Part shown: positions 8,174 to 16,249 of the stretch, in pieces | Layout: every line of letters begins with the position of its first letter | Position numbering within the stretch: position 1 is the first letter of the stretch | NCBI GenBank assembly: GCA_002366565.1 | Contig: DFBJ01000006.1 | Coordinates: 1 to 64,000, forward strand | Origin: Bacteriovoracaceae bacterium UBA3083 | GTDB lineage: Bacteria > Bdellovibrionota > Bacteriovoracia > Bacteriovoracales > Bacteriovoracaceae | Direction: 5' to 3' | DNA: 64,000 nt | The notes under the pieces: model-generated | The model's input: the letters and a program-made list of their open reading frames with translations, nothing else | Databases searched by the model: none | What the model was told of the DNA's origin: nothing | Translations under genes and position numbers: made by a program

Positions 8174-8491
8174 ATGAGTGGTGTAACTTCAAAAAGAGAA
8201 AAAATCTTCATAGAAATGGATACAGCTGAGTTAACTCAATCTCAGATCAGGTTAATAAAATCTGTTAACATGATGCTACAGCATGTACTAGTTACTGACG
8301 ATGAGGAAGAGTTCTTTTCAGGAAGCGCTGAATTTATGAGAATGTGTGCTTCTATTATTAAGAAGGCCCACTTTGCAGAAGACCTAAAAGGTATCAATGA
8401 TATTCCTTACGCTCAACAAGCTCTGGAATACTCAATGGATATACTTCAAGATCACATATCTAGTTCTTCCGTAATAAATTACGATAATTAA
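8174..8491 (+). CDS. Hypothetical protein, 105 aa
   Basis: A small acidic protein without signal peptide or membrane segment, mostly helical in character, with an acidic patch (VTDDEEEFFSGS). AGGA 7 nt before the ATG supports the start. It stands alone between the tRNA promoter and a strong terminator at 8515. I do not recognise the family; a cytoplasmic lineage-specific protein is the best description. Confidence 0.75.
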   Translation: MSGVTSKREKIFIEMDTAELTQSQIRLIKSVNMMLQHVLVTDDEEEFFSGSAEFMRMCASIIKKAHFAEDLKGINDIPYAQQALEYSMDILQDHISSSSVINYDN

Positions 8492-8514
8492 TTAATAAAA
8501 TTTTAAACAAATAT

Positions 8515-8543
8515 AAAGGCCTTATTTCTAATAAGGCCTTTTT
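8515..8543 (+). terminator. Intrinsic terminator after the 105-aa gene
   Basis: Perfect 12-bp stem (arms 8515-8526 and 8530-8541, core AAGGCCTTA) with a 3-nt loop and a T-rich end. It lies between the small gene and the following secreted-protein gene. Confidence 0.9.
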
Positions 8544-8558
8544 AGTTTTGGCGATATT

Positions 8559-9800
8559 ATGATGAATAAATATATCTTGATTCTTATTTCTCTTTGCTAC
8601 TCAAACGTACTCTATGCCGCTAGCTTTAAATGCAGTGATAAGTTAGATAAAGTCATTAAGGTTAATTCTAAGACTAGTGTAAAGGTACAAAACCTCCATG
8701 GCGTCTGCTCCTTCAAAGTAGAAACATCTAGAGATTCTCGAAAGTTTGATTACAGCGATGAAGAATATACAGCAACAAGAAGTTGGTCTTTTCAAAGTAC
8801 AGGCAAAGTTCTTATTCATAGTCGCTATAAAACAGCTCCCACTGACAGCTCATCTAATGCATATAAAGCTTATCAAATGTATCCAAATAATAGAGACCTT
8901 GAACTTACTACAAATAGTGATGAAAGCTTCTCTATTCAATTAGCTAATGGACTAGAAGTTCATTTTAATGAAGATGGAAGTATTGATAAAAAGAAGACTG
9001 TTGATTTAAAAATTAAAGACACTCCAATAACTGTTCCGAATATACCAGAAGATAAATCTTCTAAAAGGTATGAAGAACTCAAACACTTAAGCTACAGAGA
9101 CAAAAAGAAAACAGCGATCAGAGTCTATCATAGACAAGTAAACGCTTCCGCAACATCAAGATCAATTGGATTAGAGACTAAAAAAGGAATGTATATCCCT
9201 CTTGGAATTGAAATGGGTAAAATTCCAGGAAATAGTGCAAATGCTAAATATACGCTCTTTGGAGTTGATGATGAAAAGCTATGCTCACAAAAAATGCCGG
9301 CCCACTACTTCTTCAACTACCAAGTTCGTTGCTCTGCTAGATCACCTAATGAGCGCTGTGCCTGTAAATACTCAGAAGCTGAAGCCCAGAAGCTATTTAC
9401 ACAAAATAGTTTATATGAAAAAGAAATAAGAAACTTAAAGAGAAGTCTGCAGAGAGCAGGTACTAGTGAAAAAGCAGAGATTCAAAAAAGTATTTCTCGA
9501 TTAAATAAGCTTTATAATCCCAATCTATATAGTGAAATATACTTCACTTGCAGTCTAGATAGAGAGAGCGCTTTGAAGTTCATCGCTGGAAAGAAAATAA
9601 GTGGAGATAATAGAGAGATTGAAGGCGTTTCTGTTAAAGACACAGAGGCCGTACTCAATGGACTAATCACATCTAACAAGTGCAATAAGCTTAAAAGTAT
9701 CTATCATGATTGTGTAGAATGTTTTGAGAAAGATATTTTGAAAGTTAATGATATTGAGAAACAAGAGGTATTAATTCAAAAGGTCTTAGAAGAAATCTAA
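8559..9800 (+). CDS. Secreted hypothetical protein, 413 aa
   Basis: A hydrophobic signal peptide (YILILISLCYSNVLYA, cleavage after Ala near residue 20) indicates export. The mature part has several Cys residues (FKCSDK, GVCSF, KLCSQK, VRCSA, CACKY, FTCSL, NKCNK, DCVECF), enough for several disulfides. A charged helical stretch lies near residues 285-310 (YEKEIRNLKRSLQRAG). No enzyme motif is recognised. ATG ATG at 8559/8562 leaves the exact start open by one codon. It is convergent with rluB, separated by a long hairpin. Function unknown. Confidence 0.8.
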   Translation: MMNKYILILISLCYSNVLYAASFKCSDKLDKVIKVNSKTSVKVQNLHGVCSFKVETSRDSRKFDYSDEEYTATRSWSFQSTGKVLIHSRYKTAPTDSSSNAYKAYQMYPNNRDLELTTNSDESFSIQLANGLEVHFNEDGSIDKKKTVDLKIKDTPITVPNIPEDKSSKRYEELKHLSYRDKKKTAIRVYHRQVNASATSRSIGLETKKGMYIPLGIEMGKIPGNSANAKYTLFGVDDEKLCSQKMPAHYFFNYQVRCSARSPNERCACKYSEAEAQKLFTQNSLYEKEIRNLKRSLQRAGTSEKAEIQKSISRLNKLYNPNLYSEIYFTCSLDRESALKFIAGKKISGDNREIEGVSVKDTEAVLNGLITSNKCNKLKSIYHDCVECFEKDILKVNDIEKQEVLIQKVLEEI

Positions 9801-9814
9801 GCTCTATTCAAAAA

Positions 9815-9845
9815 ACAAGCTGCCATAAAATTTATGACAGCTTGT
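9815..9845 (-). terminator. Terminator between convergent genes (serves rluB)
   Basis: Outer stem ACAAGCTG/CAGCTTGT plus an inner CATAAA/TTTATG stem, interrupted by one mismatch. On the minus strand it is followed by a T-run (A-run at 9810-9815 on the plus strand), fitting termination of the leftward rluB transcript. It may act weakly on the other strand too. Confidence 0.75.
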
Positions 9846-9855
9846 ATATAATTAA

Positions 9856-10887
9856 TTAATCAACAATTACTGCGTGTGGAGCTTTGTAGTTAGCTTCGGC
9901 CTTCTTCTTTTCACGAAGAGCTTTCTTCTTCTTACGTGCAAAGTGAGCTTCATCTCTAGCTGCTAGTGATGCTGCTTTTGCGGCTTCTTCTTCATTCTTA
10001 CGTCTCTCATCTAACTCTTTAACTGACTTGAAGTAAGTTTCTTTTCTATACTTGATCCATGCCTCATCATCAGCAGCAGTACCAGCTTGAACACCTTTCT
10101 TCTTTAAGTTAACAGTCTTCTTAGAAGACATCCACGCTCTATCACCTTCAAGTTTCTTTCCATCTTCAGAAATTCCAATTAGGTTTAAGAGTTGTTTCTT
10201 AGAAATATATCTAAACTTACTTGGAGCAATCCCTTCAACCGTTAGGCCTTCAATTGCAACACGCTTAAGCTTATCAACTGTTAGACCACAAGCCTCACAG
10301 ATTTTTCTAATCTCTCTATTTCTACCTTCACCAAGTCTAAACTCAACCCAAGTCTTATTTGGAAGTTGTTTAATAACTCTTACAGATAGAGGCTTAACAA
10401 AACCTTCTTCAAGTTGAACACCATTTCTAAGCTTCTTAAGAATTGTTTCAGTAACTGATCCAAATACCTTAACTTCATAAACCTTAGTGATATTAAAACT
10501 TGGGTGCATAACCATGTTGGCCACTTCACCATCATTTGTTAAAAGTAATAGTCCTTCAGAAAGGTAATCAAGTCTACCTACAGGATAGATTCTTTCTGAG
10601 ACTTCTTTACAAAGGTCCATTACAGTTCTTCTTCCCTCAGGATCTTCAACTGTAGTTACGTAACCTCTTGGCTTATTCATAACAAGGTAAACCTTATCAA
10701 CACTTCCAAGGTCAGCAATTTGTCCATCAACAATAACTGCATCTATGTCAGGGTTAACTTTTGTACCAAGTATTCTTACTGTGTCGCCATTAACTTGAAC
10801 ACGTCCTTGAACGATAAGCTCTTCAGCTTTTCTTCTTGAAGTGATTCCACAGTCAGCGATAAATTTTTGTAATCTTAATTCAGACAT
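9856..10887 (-). CDS. rluB: 23S rRNA pseudouridine synthase RluB (RsuA family)
   Basis: Converts a uridine of 23S rRNA helix 90 region to pseudouridine (U2605 in E. coli RluB). It has an N-terminal S4 RNA-binding domain (RLQKFIADCGITSRRKAEEL, residues 5-65), then the RsuA/RluB catalytic domain with Asp107 in VGRLDYLSEGLLLLTNDG and a GRNREIRKICE motif near 210. After residue 250 there is a long Lys/Arg/Glu-rich tail ending in KKKKALREKKKAEA, a likely rRNA-binding extension. It lies downstream of scpA-scpB, a common bacterial arrangement. The RluB assignment over RsuA/RluE rests on this context. Confidence 0.88.
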   Translation of the reverse strand: MSELRLQKFIADCGITSRRKAEELIVQGRVQVNGDTVRILGTKVNPDIDAVIVDGQIADLGSVDKVYLVMNKPRGYVTTVEDPEGRRTVMDLCKEVSERIYPVGRLDYLSEGLLLLTNDGEVANMVMHPSFNITKVYEVKVFGSVTETILKKLRNGVQLEEGFVKPLSVRVIKQLPNKTWVEFRLGEGRNREIRKICEACGLTVDKLKRVAIEGLTVEGIAPSKFRYISKKQLLNLIGISEDGKKLEGDRAWMSSKKTVNLKKKGVQAGTAADDEAWIKYRKETYFKSVKELDERRKNEEEAAKAASLAARDEAHFARKKKKALREKKKAEANYKAPHAVIVD

Positions 10888-10964
10888 TTTGAACTCCTAA
10901 TCTGCCATCTCGGCCGTTTAAGATTAATAATAGAAAACTAAACTTCGTATGAAGTCTACTCTAG

Positions 10965-10993
10965 GTTTGGGGCAATCTACTACCACCCCAAAC
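10965..10993 (-). other. Hairpin in the scpB-rluB gap
   Basis: GTTTGGGG and CCCCAAAC (8 bp) face each other across a 13-nt loop in the 128-bp gap between scpB and rluB. A second short stem (ACTTC/GAAGT) with a T-rich end follows toward rluB on the minus strand. Together they could attenuate read-through into rluB. Confidence 0.4.
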
Positions 10994-11015
10994 TGAAGTC
11001 AATATTGTGGGAAAT

Positions 11016-12659
11016 TTATTCGTTATCTTCGTTTAAGAAGCTTAGGTCAAGATCTAAGTCCTTTGCTTTCTCAGAAATCATCGAAGTTAAGCTATCAATA
11101 TCATTAGCTTTTTCTTCAACACTTGCTCCACTCTCCTCAAGATCAGAGTCATCTAGACTAGAACCTGTAAGGTTGGCGAAAGCTGCATCAAGAGCTGCGG
11201 CTAGAGAATCTACTTCATCTTTATTTTCTGTGAAGAGATTTGTTGCTGCCTCTTGAGCCTGTGCGGCCATAGGGCTTTCTTCAACAACTTCAGGAGTTAC
11301 TTCCTCAACTTCATCGTCAGCTGGAAGAATTGGAAGACCAGTTGCTTCAGAAATTTCTTTAATTTCTTCTTCGCTCATCTCAATATCAACAAGCATATCG
11401 TAATCATCATCTAGCTCAACAATTTCATCAGGATCAGCAACACTTCCATCATCTTCTAGATCATCAGTGATAACTTCACCAGTATCTAAGTCAATCATTT
11501 GGAAGTCATCTTCATCTTCCTCATCAATTAACTCTGGCATATTGAATGGACCGGCCGTTAAATCTTTAATAACTTGAGGATCAGTAATTGCTGTAAATAT
11601 CTCAGAAGCAAGTGATTCCTCATTTGCATTTGTTACTAGTCTGTTATCAAGGTGCTCTTCAAGAAGATCGAATGCAGATTTAATAACTTCACCCTCTTCA
11701 GATTTTCTCTTCTTCTCTTCTAGCTTTAGAGATCTTGTGAAGTCTGTTTCAGAATCAATACTTCTAATTTTTTCTGCCAGTGCATCTAGCTCATCAATCT
11801 CATCGAAAGAGAATCTAGTCTTATCACCGTGGTGAACAATTGTTTTAATATCAGAGATTTTTCCAATTTCTTGTTGGCTCATCTCTTCTAGCTCATGCTC
11901 AGGAGGTAGTTGATCTAGGTTTGAAAGATTGAAAACTTCTAGAAATTCAGAAGTTGTTCCGTAAAGAACTGGACGACCTACATCATTAGATCTCCCCGTT
12001 ACTCTTACGAGTCTCTTATCCATTAATCCTCTAACAATATGAGAAGAATCAACACCTCTAATCTTCTCTACTTCAATCTTAGAAACTGGTTGCTTATAAG
12101 CAATAATGGCCAGTACTTCTAGCGCTGTAGGAGAAAGAACAAGAGAATTTACTTTAAATAAATCTTGAACGTATTTTGCATAAGTTGCCTTAGTTCTAAA
12201 TTGATAACCTTCAGCAACTTCTTGTAAACGTATTCCGTGATGCTTTACTTCGTATTCTTCTTGAAGTCTTTCTAAAGATGAATGAACTACTCTTAGAGGA
12301 AGGTCTTCATCGATAACATTTCTTATTTTTGCAAGTGCAACAGGCTTGTCACTCATGAAAATAATTGTCTCAATTGCTCCACAAAGAGTATCAAAATTAA
12401 GTCCAGTTCTGGCCTGCCATAATTTATCTTCTTGCTCTTCGTTTAGCTCTTCAACTTCTTCTACAACTTCAGCTGCTTCTTCAGTGCTCATTTCTAAAGT
12501 TGGATATTCGAGATCAGCTTCTGATGGAAACACAGGACTAATGTCTTCAGTGTCAGTACTTGTCGCTGATACTTCTAACAATTCATCTTCTATGACTACA
12601 TTTTCAATTTGACTTAAAATTTCATCATTAATGATTTCTGTTTCATTTATTTCGTTCAT
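11016..12659 (-). CDS. scpB: Segregation and condensation protein ScpB with long acidic extensions
   Basis: Kleisin-associated winged-helix subunit of the SMC-ScpAB condensin complex, which organises the chromosome. The core lies at residues about 88-257: LCGAIETIIFMSDKPVAL, ALEVLAIIAYKQPVSK, RGVDSSHIVRGLMDKRLV and VGRPVLYGTT are family hallmarks. The protein is 547 residues against roughly 180-220 for typical ScpB. The surplus is an 87-residue acidic N terminus and a 290-residue Asp/Glu-rich C-terminal tail without recognised domain. It follows scpA with a 17-bp gap. Identity is firm; the tail's job is unknown. Confidence 0.93.
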   Translation of the reverse strand: MNEINETEIINDEILSQIENVVIEDELLEVSATSTDTEDISPVFPSEADLEYPTLEMSTEEAAEVVEEVEELNEEQEDKLWQARTGLNFDTLCGAIETIIFMSDKPVALAKIRNVIDEDLPLRVVHSSLERLQEEYEVKHHGIRLQEVAEGYQFRTKATYAKYVQDLFKVNSLVLSPTALEVLAIIAYKQPVSKIEVEKIRGVDSSHIVRGLMDKRLVRVTGRSNDVGRPVLYGTTSEFLEVFNLSNLDQLPPEHELEEMSQQEIGKISDIKTIVHHGDKTRFSFDEIDELDALAEKIRSIDSETDFTRSLKLEEKKRKSEEGEVIKSAFDLLEEHLDNRLVTNANEESLASEIFTAITDPQVIKDLTAGPFNMPELIDEEDEDDFQMIDLDTGEVITDDLEDDGSVADPDEIVELDDDYDMLVDIEMSEEEIKEISEATGLPILPADDEVEEVTPEVVEESPMAAQAQEAATNLFTENKDEVDSLAAALDAAFANLTGSSLDDSDLEESGASVEEKANDIDSLTSMISEKAKDLDLDLSFLNEDNE

Positions 12660-12676
12660 ATATCTCTCTCAAAATA

Positions 12677-13597
12677 TTACTGAAGAATGACTTCTTCATT
12701 TACCTGTTCTGGTTGTGTAATAACTTCTACTTGCTCAGTAATCTCAACACCATTTTCAGCAATTGTACTGGCAATCTCATCACTAATGGCCTTCTCAGCC
12801 AATTCATCTTCATCTTCAAAACCATCAGCTTGAGTCACATCAAAGTCCTCAAGAGACCTTACAACATCAACGTAAACACTTCCTAAATCTTCATTTTGGA
12901 AAACTTCTAAACGCTGAAGCCTTGCTAGCTCTAAAAGTGAAATAAATGTAATAACTTTATTATCAAGGTTTTCACCGCCGTCATTCTCAAGAAGGTCAGT
13001 TAAAGTTGTCTTCTGACCAACACTTAAGAATTTCTTTAAGAAAACGAGCTTTTCTTTAATTGAAAGCCTATCTCTTTTAACGACAGTGTATTTTCTTTTT
13101 TCTCTAAATAGAAAATCCATCATTGATAAAGTCAATTTATCCAACTCCATTGGAGTTAAAATTGAATTAACAATCGCTTTTCTATTTACCTTAGGCTTAA
13201 CAAAGATATCTTCATTTTGCTTAGGTAGTCCCCACAGCTTCTCTCCCATCTTTTGGAAGTGCTGAAGTTCTTCAAGTCTTCTTATAAGTTCTGACTGAGA
13301 AGTGATATTTAAACCTTCTCCGTCACCTATTTGATCTTTTAATCTTTCTTGTTCTTCCTCAGTAATGCAGTTCTTTGACTTTAAGAGTAAAAGTGTCGCA
13401 GCAAGAAATAAGTAATCACCAGCAATATCGAAGTTAAGCTCACGCATTTCTGCGATATAACCAAGGTACTGACTTGTAATCTTAGTAAGATCTAAGTCTT
13501 TAACACTCATCTCTTCTTTTTGAACGAGTAGAAGTAGTAGACCTAAAGGACCATCAAAATTATCTGTTTTAACCTGAATAGTTGTATCCAGCATCAA
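12677..13597 (-). CDS. scpA: Segregation and condensation protein ScpA (kleisin)
   Basis: Kleisin subunit bridging SMC heads. The N terminus FDGPLGLLLLLVQKEEMSV is diagnostic, followed by YLFLAATLLLLKSKN. The C-terminal winged-helix region reads ITFISLLELARLQRLEVFQNEDLGSVYV near residues 220-250. A 60-residue acidic tail follows, echoing the acidic tail of ScpB. Start codons ATG-ATG leave one codon of uncertainty. It lies 12 bp after the M50 protease gene in the same leftward operon. Confidence 0.94.
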   Translation of the reverse strand: MMLDTTIQVKTDNFDGPLGLLLLLVQKEEMSVKDLDLTKITSQYLGYIAEMRELNFDIAGDYLFLAATLLLLKSKNCITEEEQERLKDQIGDGEGLNITSQSELIRRLEELQHFQKMGEKLWGLPKQNEDIFVKPKVNRKAIVNSILTPMELDKLTLSMMDFLFREKRKYTVVKRDRLSIKEKLVFLKKFLSVGQKTTLTDLLENDGGENLDNKVITFISLLELARLQRLEVFQNEDLGSVYVDVVRSLEDFDVTQADGFEDEDELAEKAISDEIASTIAENGVEITEQVEVITQPEQVNEEVILQ

Positions 13598-13609
13598 ATA
13601 CTCCGTTCG

Positions 13610-14272
13610 TTAGCTAAGAAGCATATAAAACATTCCCGTCAGCATGTCAGATAATCCAAAGATTGGTCTTAACAAGTAAGAGAATATATTTGTCGTCCAT
13701 AAAATAATAAAGAATATAAATGTAAATCTCTGCAGCTCTTCATATTTTCGAGCAGCATTGTAATCAAGGTAAGCCATTACCATTTTCGATCCATCTAAAG
13801 GAGGAAAAGGAATAAGATTAAAAACAGCTAAAACTAGATTAATAAGAACTGAATATCTAAGCATTTGAACAAGTGCGTCTTTAAACCCAATTGATGCTGG
13901 AACCTTCAAAGTAATTAATACAAATAGGAATGAGCAAAGAATAGAGATAATGATATTCGCGCCAGGACCTGCAAAAGCAACCCAGAATGAACCCATTCTA
14001 TATTTCTTGAATCTTGCTGGATTCACTGGAACTGGTTTAGCCCACCCAAAAGGTGTCATACCAAAGACCATCAATCCGATTGGAAAGATAATAGTCCCCA
14101 TAATATCCGCGTGGGATGCTGGGTTAAGTGTTAGTCGACCGTATCGCTCGGGAGTATCGTCACCAAATTTTGTGGCCACGTAAGCATGGGCGTATTCGTG
14201 AAATACAACTCCAATTAAAAATCCCGGCAGGCACGTCGCTAGTGTGTGTAGAAAAGTGTTTATGTCCGCCAT
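13610..14272 (-). CDS. Site-2 protease family membrane metalloprotease (M50)
   Basis: Intramembrane zinc protease of the small M50 group often encoded beside scpA. Zinc ligands and catalytic Glu are visible in HEYAH (His25, Glu26, His29), and the third ligand in FPPLDGS (Asp160). Family landmarks include LTLNPASHAD, FGWAKPVPVNP and AGPGANI. It has about five or six membrane segments in 220 residues and no PDZ domain, so it is the short type rather than RseP. It is the first gene of the leftward operon with scpA and scpB. Its substrate is unknown. Confidence 0.9.
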   Translation of the reverse strand: MADINTFLHTLATCLPGFLIGVVFHEYAHAYVATKFGDDTPERYGRLTLNPASHADIMGTIIFPIGLMVFGMTPFGWAKPVPVNPARFKKYRMGSFWVAFAGPGANIIISILCSFLFVLITLKVPASIGFKDALVQMLRYSVLINLVLAVFNLIPFPPLDGSKMVMAYLDYNAARKYEELQRFTFIFFIILWTTNIFSYLLRPIFGLSDMLTGMFYMLLS

Positions 14273-14392
14273 AGTTCCATATTCATATCATTTTGCACAC
14301 TGAGTAGCAATGAGTCAGGGCCATGACGCATGCAAAATAATGCAAAAAAACAGCCCCAAAGACTCTGCGCGTAAAACATTTTGACTCCTAAC

Positions 14393-14421
14393 TTACTACT
14401 TTTTCGTATCTTGGTATAATG
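14393..14421 (+). promoter_or_regulatory. Promoter with extended -10 abutting the NUDIX start codon
   Basis: TGG-TATAAT (extended -10; hexamer at 14416-14421) has a weak TTACTA -35 at 14393-14398, 17 bp upstream. Only 4 nt separate the -10 from the ATG at 14426, and no Shine-Dalgarno is present, so the message may be leaderless or nearly so. Confidence 0.5.
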
Positions 14422-14425
14422 GGCC

Positions 14426-14842
14426 ATGGAAAAAAATATTCAGAAAAAAGTTCAGGTTGTTATCATCGGTGGGAAATCACTAAATAAATTACTCTTACTT
14501 CAAATGAAGGAAGATAGAGGTGAGCTCTGGCAAAATGTCACAGGTTCAGTTGATGAGGGTGAAGACTTTATTGAAGCTGCTCATAGAGAGCTTCTTGAAG
14601 AGACTGGTCTTAGTGGAGAGCTTGAAGAACTAGACGTTCAATTTAAATTTAAAGACAGATGGGAGCGAAATGTTCTGGAGAAGGTCTTTGTTGCGAAGGT
14701 TAATGGAGAACAGCAAGTTAAGATTAGCGATGAAGAACACCAAGACTATAAGTGGATTCCTCTCGATCAAGTCACAGAAGAAAACTTTGGTTACAAATCA
14801 AACTTTAAGTCCTTCCTTGAGTCTCTTAAAAAGCTTTCATAG
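14426..14842 (+). CDS. NUDIX hydrolase, NudB-like
   Basis: 138 residues. The Nudix box is complete at residues 40-62: G-x5-E-x7-R-E-U-x-E-E-x-G-U, reading GSVDEGE then DFIEAAHRELLEETGL. The lead-in WQNVTGSVDEG is like that of dihydroneopterin triphosphate/dATP pyrophosphatases (NudB), which hydrolyse nucleoside triphosphates to monophosphate and pyrophosphate. Substrate is inferred only from this likeness. The gene is divergent from the M50-scpA-scpB operon and has its own promoter practically touching the start codon. Confidence 0.85.
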   Translation: MEKNIQKKVQVVIIGGKSLNKLLLLQMKEDRGELWQNVTGSVDEGEDFIEAAHRELLEETGLSGELEELDVQFKFKDRWERNVLEKVFVAKVNGEQQVKISDEEHQDYKWIPLDQVTEENFGYKSNFKSFLESLKKLS

Positions 14843-14944
14843 ATATTAGTGTTACTAGTAGTTCAAGGCCAATGCAAGCTTTCCCCCTCCCAATAAATCA
14901 ACTATTTAGATATAATATTCCTATAAATAAATAAAAGGAAAGTT

Positions 14945-16249
14945 ATGCTTAAGGGTTTAATCAAAATTGCTACTCAACTTCTAATAATCTTCGTTATTCC
15001 ATTTATATGTTCAGCACAAGGTATTAAAGAAACACTCTTTGTTAATGAAATAAAGCTATCAAAGAATTCGATAGTTAAAGATGAGGAGATCCGCCGCCAT
15101 CTTGTCGACATCATCATTGATACTAATAAGTACGACCTATCCTTAAATTCAAGAGAACAGAAGAAAGGAGCTCTTGGTAAAAAGAAATATAAAGAGTCGC
15201 TATTAGATGTAGAGCTCATAAGAAGTGGGAAAGAGTATACATTAAATACAAAGCTCAATGAGAAAAGTGAGTCCTTAAAATTATCAAGTAAGACTAAGAG
15301 AAGAGATCTTTTAATAGAAATTAGAATGCAGCTCTATAAGGTAATTTTAGATAAAGTCGACTTTGTCGCAAAGAAAAAGCAGCTTAGAACCACATCTACA
15401 GCTCGTGTAGACAGACAAATAAAGACAGAAGTTACGAGAGAAAAGCTAAGAAAAAGAAAGCTCGCCAAAACAAAGGCTAAAGCAAAAGCTAGGGCCATAT
15501 ACCTAGAGAAGAGAAAGAGACAACTTCTCCAAAGAAAGAGTGCAGTCAAAACAGTTGCCACACCTAAGAGAAAACTACTTGCAAAGAGTACTGTCACTCC
15601 TAAAAAGAATGTAATTCAAAAGAAAAAAGTTAGAAGAAAAGTATATAAAAAGAAGCCTGTTAAAATAACTAAAGCTAGTAAGAAGAAAGCTTTACTAGAG
15701 GGACAAGAAGAGAAGGTTAAAACAAAAGGGTTTACTTGGCCAAAACTATACTTCTCAGTAGGACTTATATTTGGACAAAAGGTAAATGATCTCATGCCAG
15801 AGTCCCAAGGGAAGCCACTAATAGAGTTTGGTGTGGGAGTTCACTTGATACAATATAAAATGAAAATCTATGGAACAATGAGTAGTCTCTCAGAATTTGA
15901 TGGAGTTGAAAAACAGGCTACTCAATCAAATATGAATCTTTTTGTAACAAAAGATCTTATGGCCTTTGAAACTCTTCCATGGGGAATGGTAAATATCCTT
16001 GATAGCTCAAAGTCTCCAGGACACTTAGGTGTACTTGCAGGGTACGGAGAATCGAGTTTTGCAGGAAAGATCGTGCCAAGATCCGATCCCGCAGCAGGAG
16101 TATCCCTAGGTGGATACTTTAGTGCTCTTGGGATAATGAATGTGGAAGCAAGGTATTTTAAATCAATTTCAGAAGTTTCAAGATCAATCTCCTCTTCAGG
16201 AGACTTCTCATCATTTATTTTAAAGCTTACTGTTGGTTATCCAATCTAA
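14945..16249 (+). CDS. Secreted lysine-rich protein with C-terminal barrel-like domain
   Basis: 434 residues. The signal peptide (IKIATQLLIIFVIPFICSAQ) is cut after SA near residue 24. Residues about 30-130 form a mixed domain. Residues about 145-260 are extremely Lys/Arg-rich (runs such as KAKAKARAIYLEKRKRQ and KKKVRRKVYKKKPVK), histone-H1-like in composition. Residues 265-434 alternate polar and hydrophobic and end in Ile after aromatic-rich strands, like an outer-membrane barrel or translocation-type domain. The basic stretch might bind peptidoglycan, LPS or DNA. AAAGGA lies 5 nt before the ATG. Its 3' end overlaps the opposite gene by 23 bp. Family not recognised. Confidence 0.75.
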   Translation: MLKGLIKIATQLLIIFVIPFICSAQGIKETLFVNEIKLSKNSIVKDEEIRRHLVDIIIDTNKYDLSLNSREQKKGALGKKKYKESLLDVELIRSGKEYTLNTKLNEKSESLKLSSKTKRRDLLIEIRMQLYKVILDKVDFVAKKKQLRTTSTARVDRQIKTEVTREKLRKRKLAKTKAKAKARAIYLEKRKRQLLQRKSAVKTVATPKRKLLAKSTVTPKKNVIQKKKVRRKVYKKKPVKITKASKKKALLEGQEEKVKTKGFTWPKLYFSVGLIFGQKVNDLMPESQGKPLIEFGVGVHLIQYKMKIYGTMSSLSEFDGVEKQATQSNMNLFVTKDLMAFETLPWGMVNILDSSKSPGHLGVLAGYGESSFAGKIVPRSDPAAGVSLGGYFSALGIMNVEARYFKSISEVSRSISSSGDFSSFILKLTVGYPI

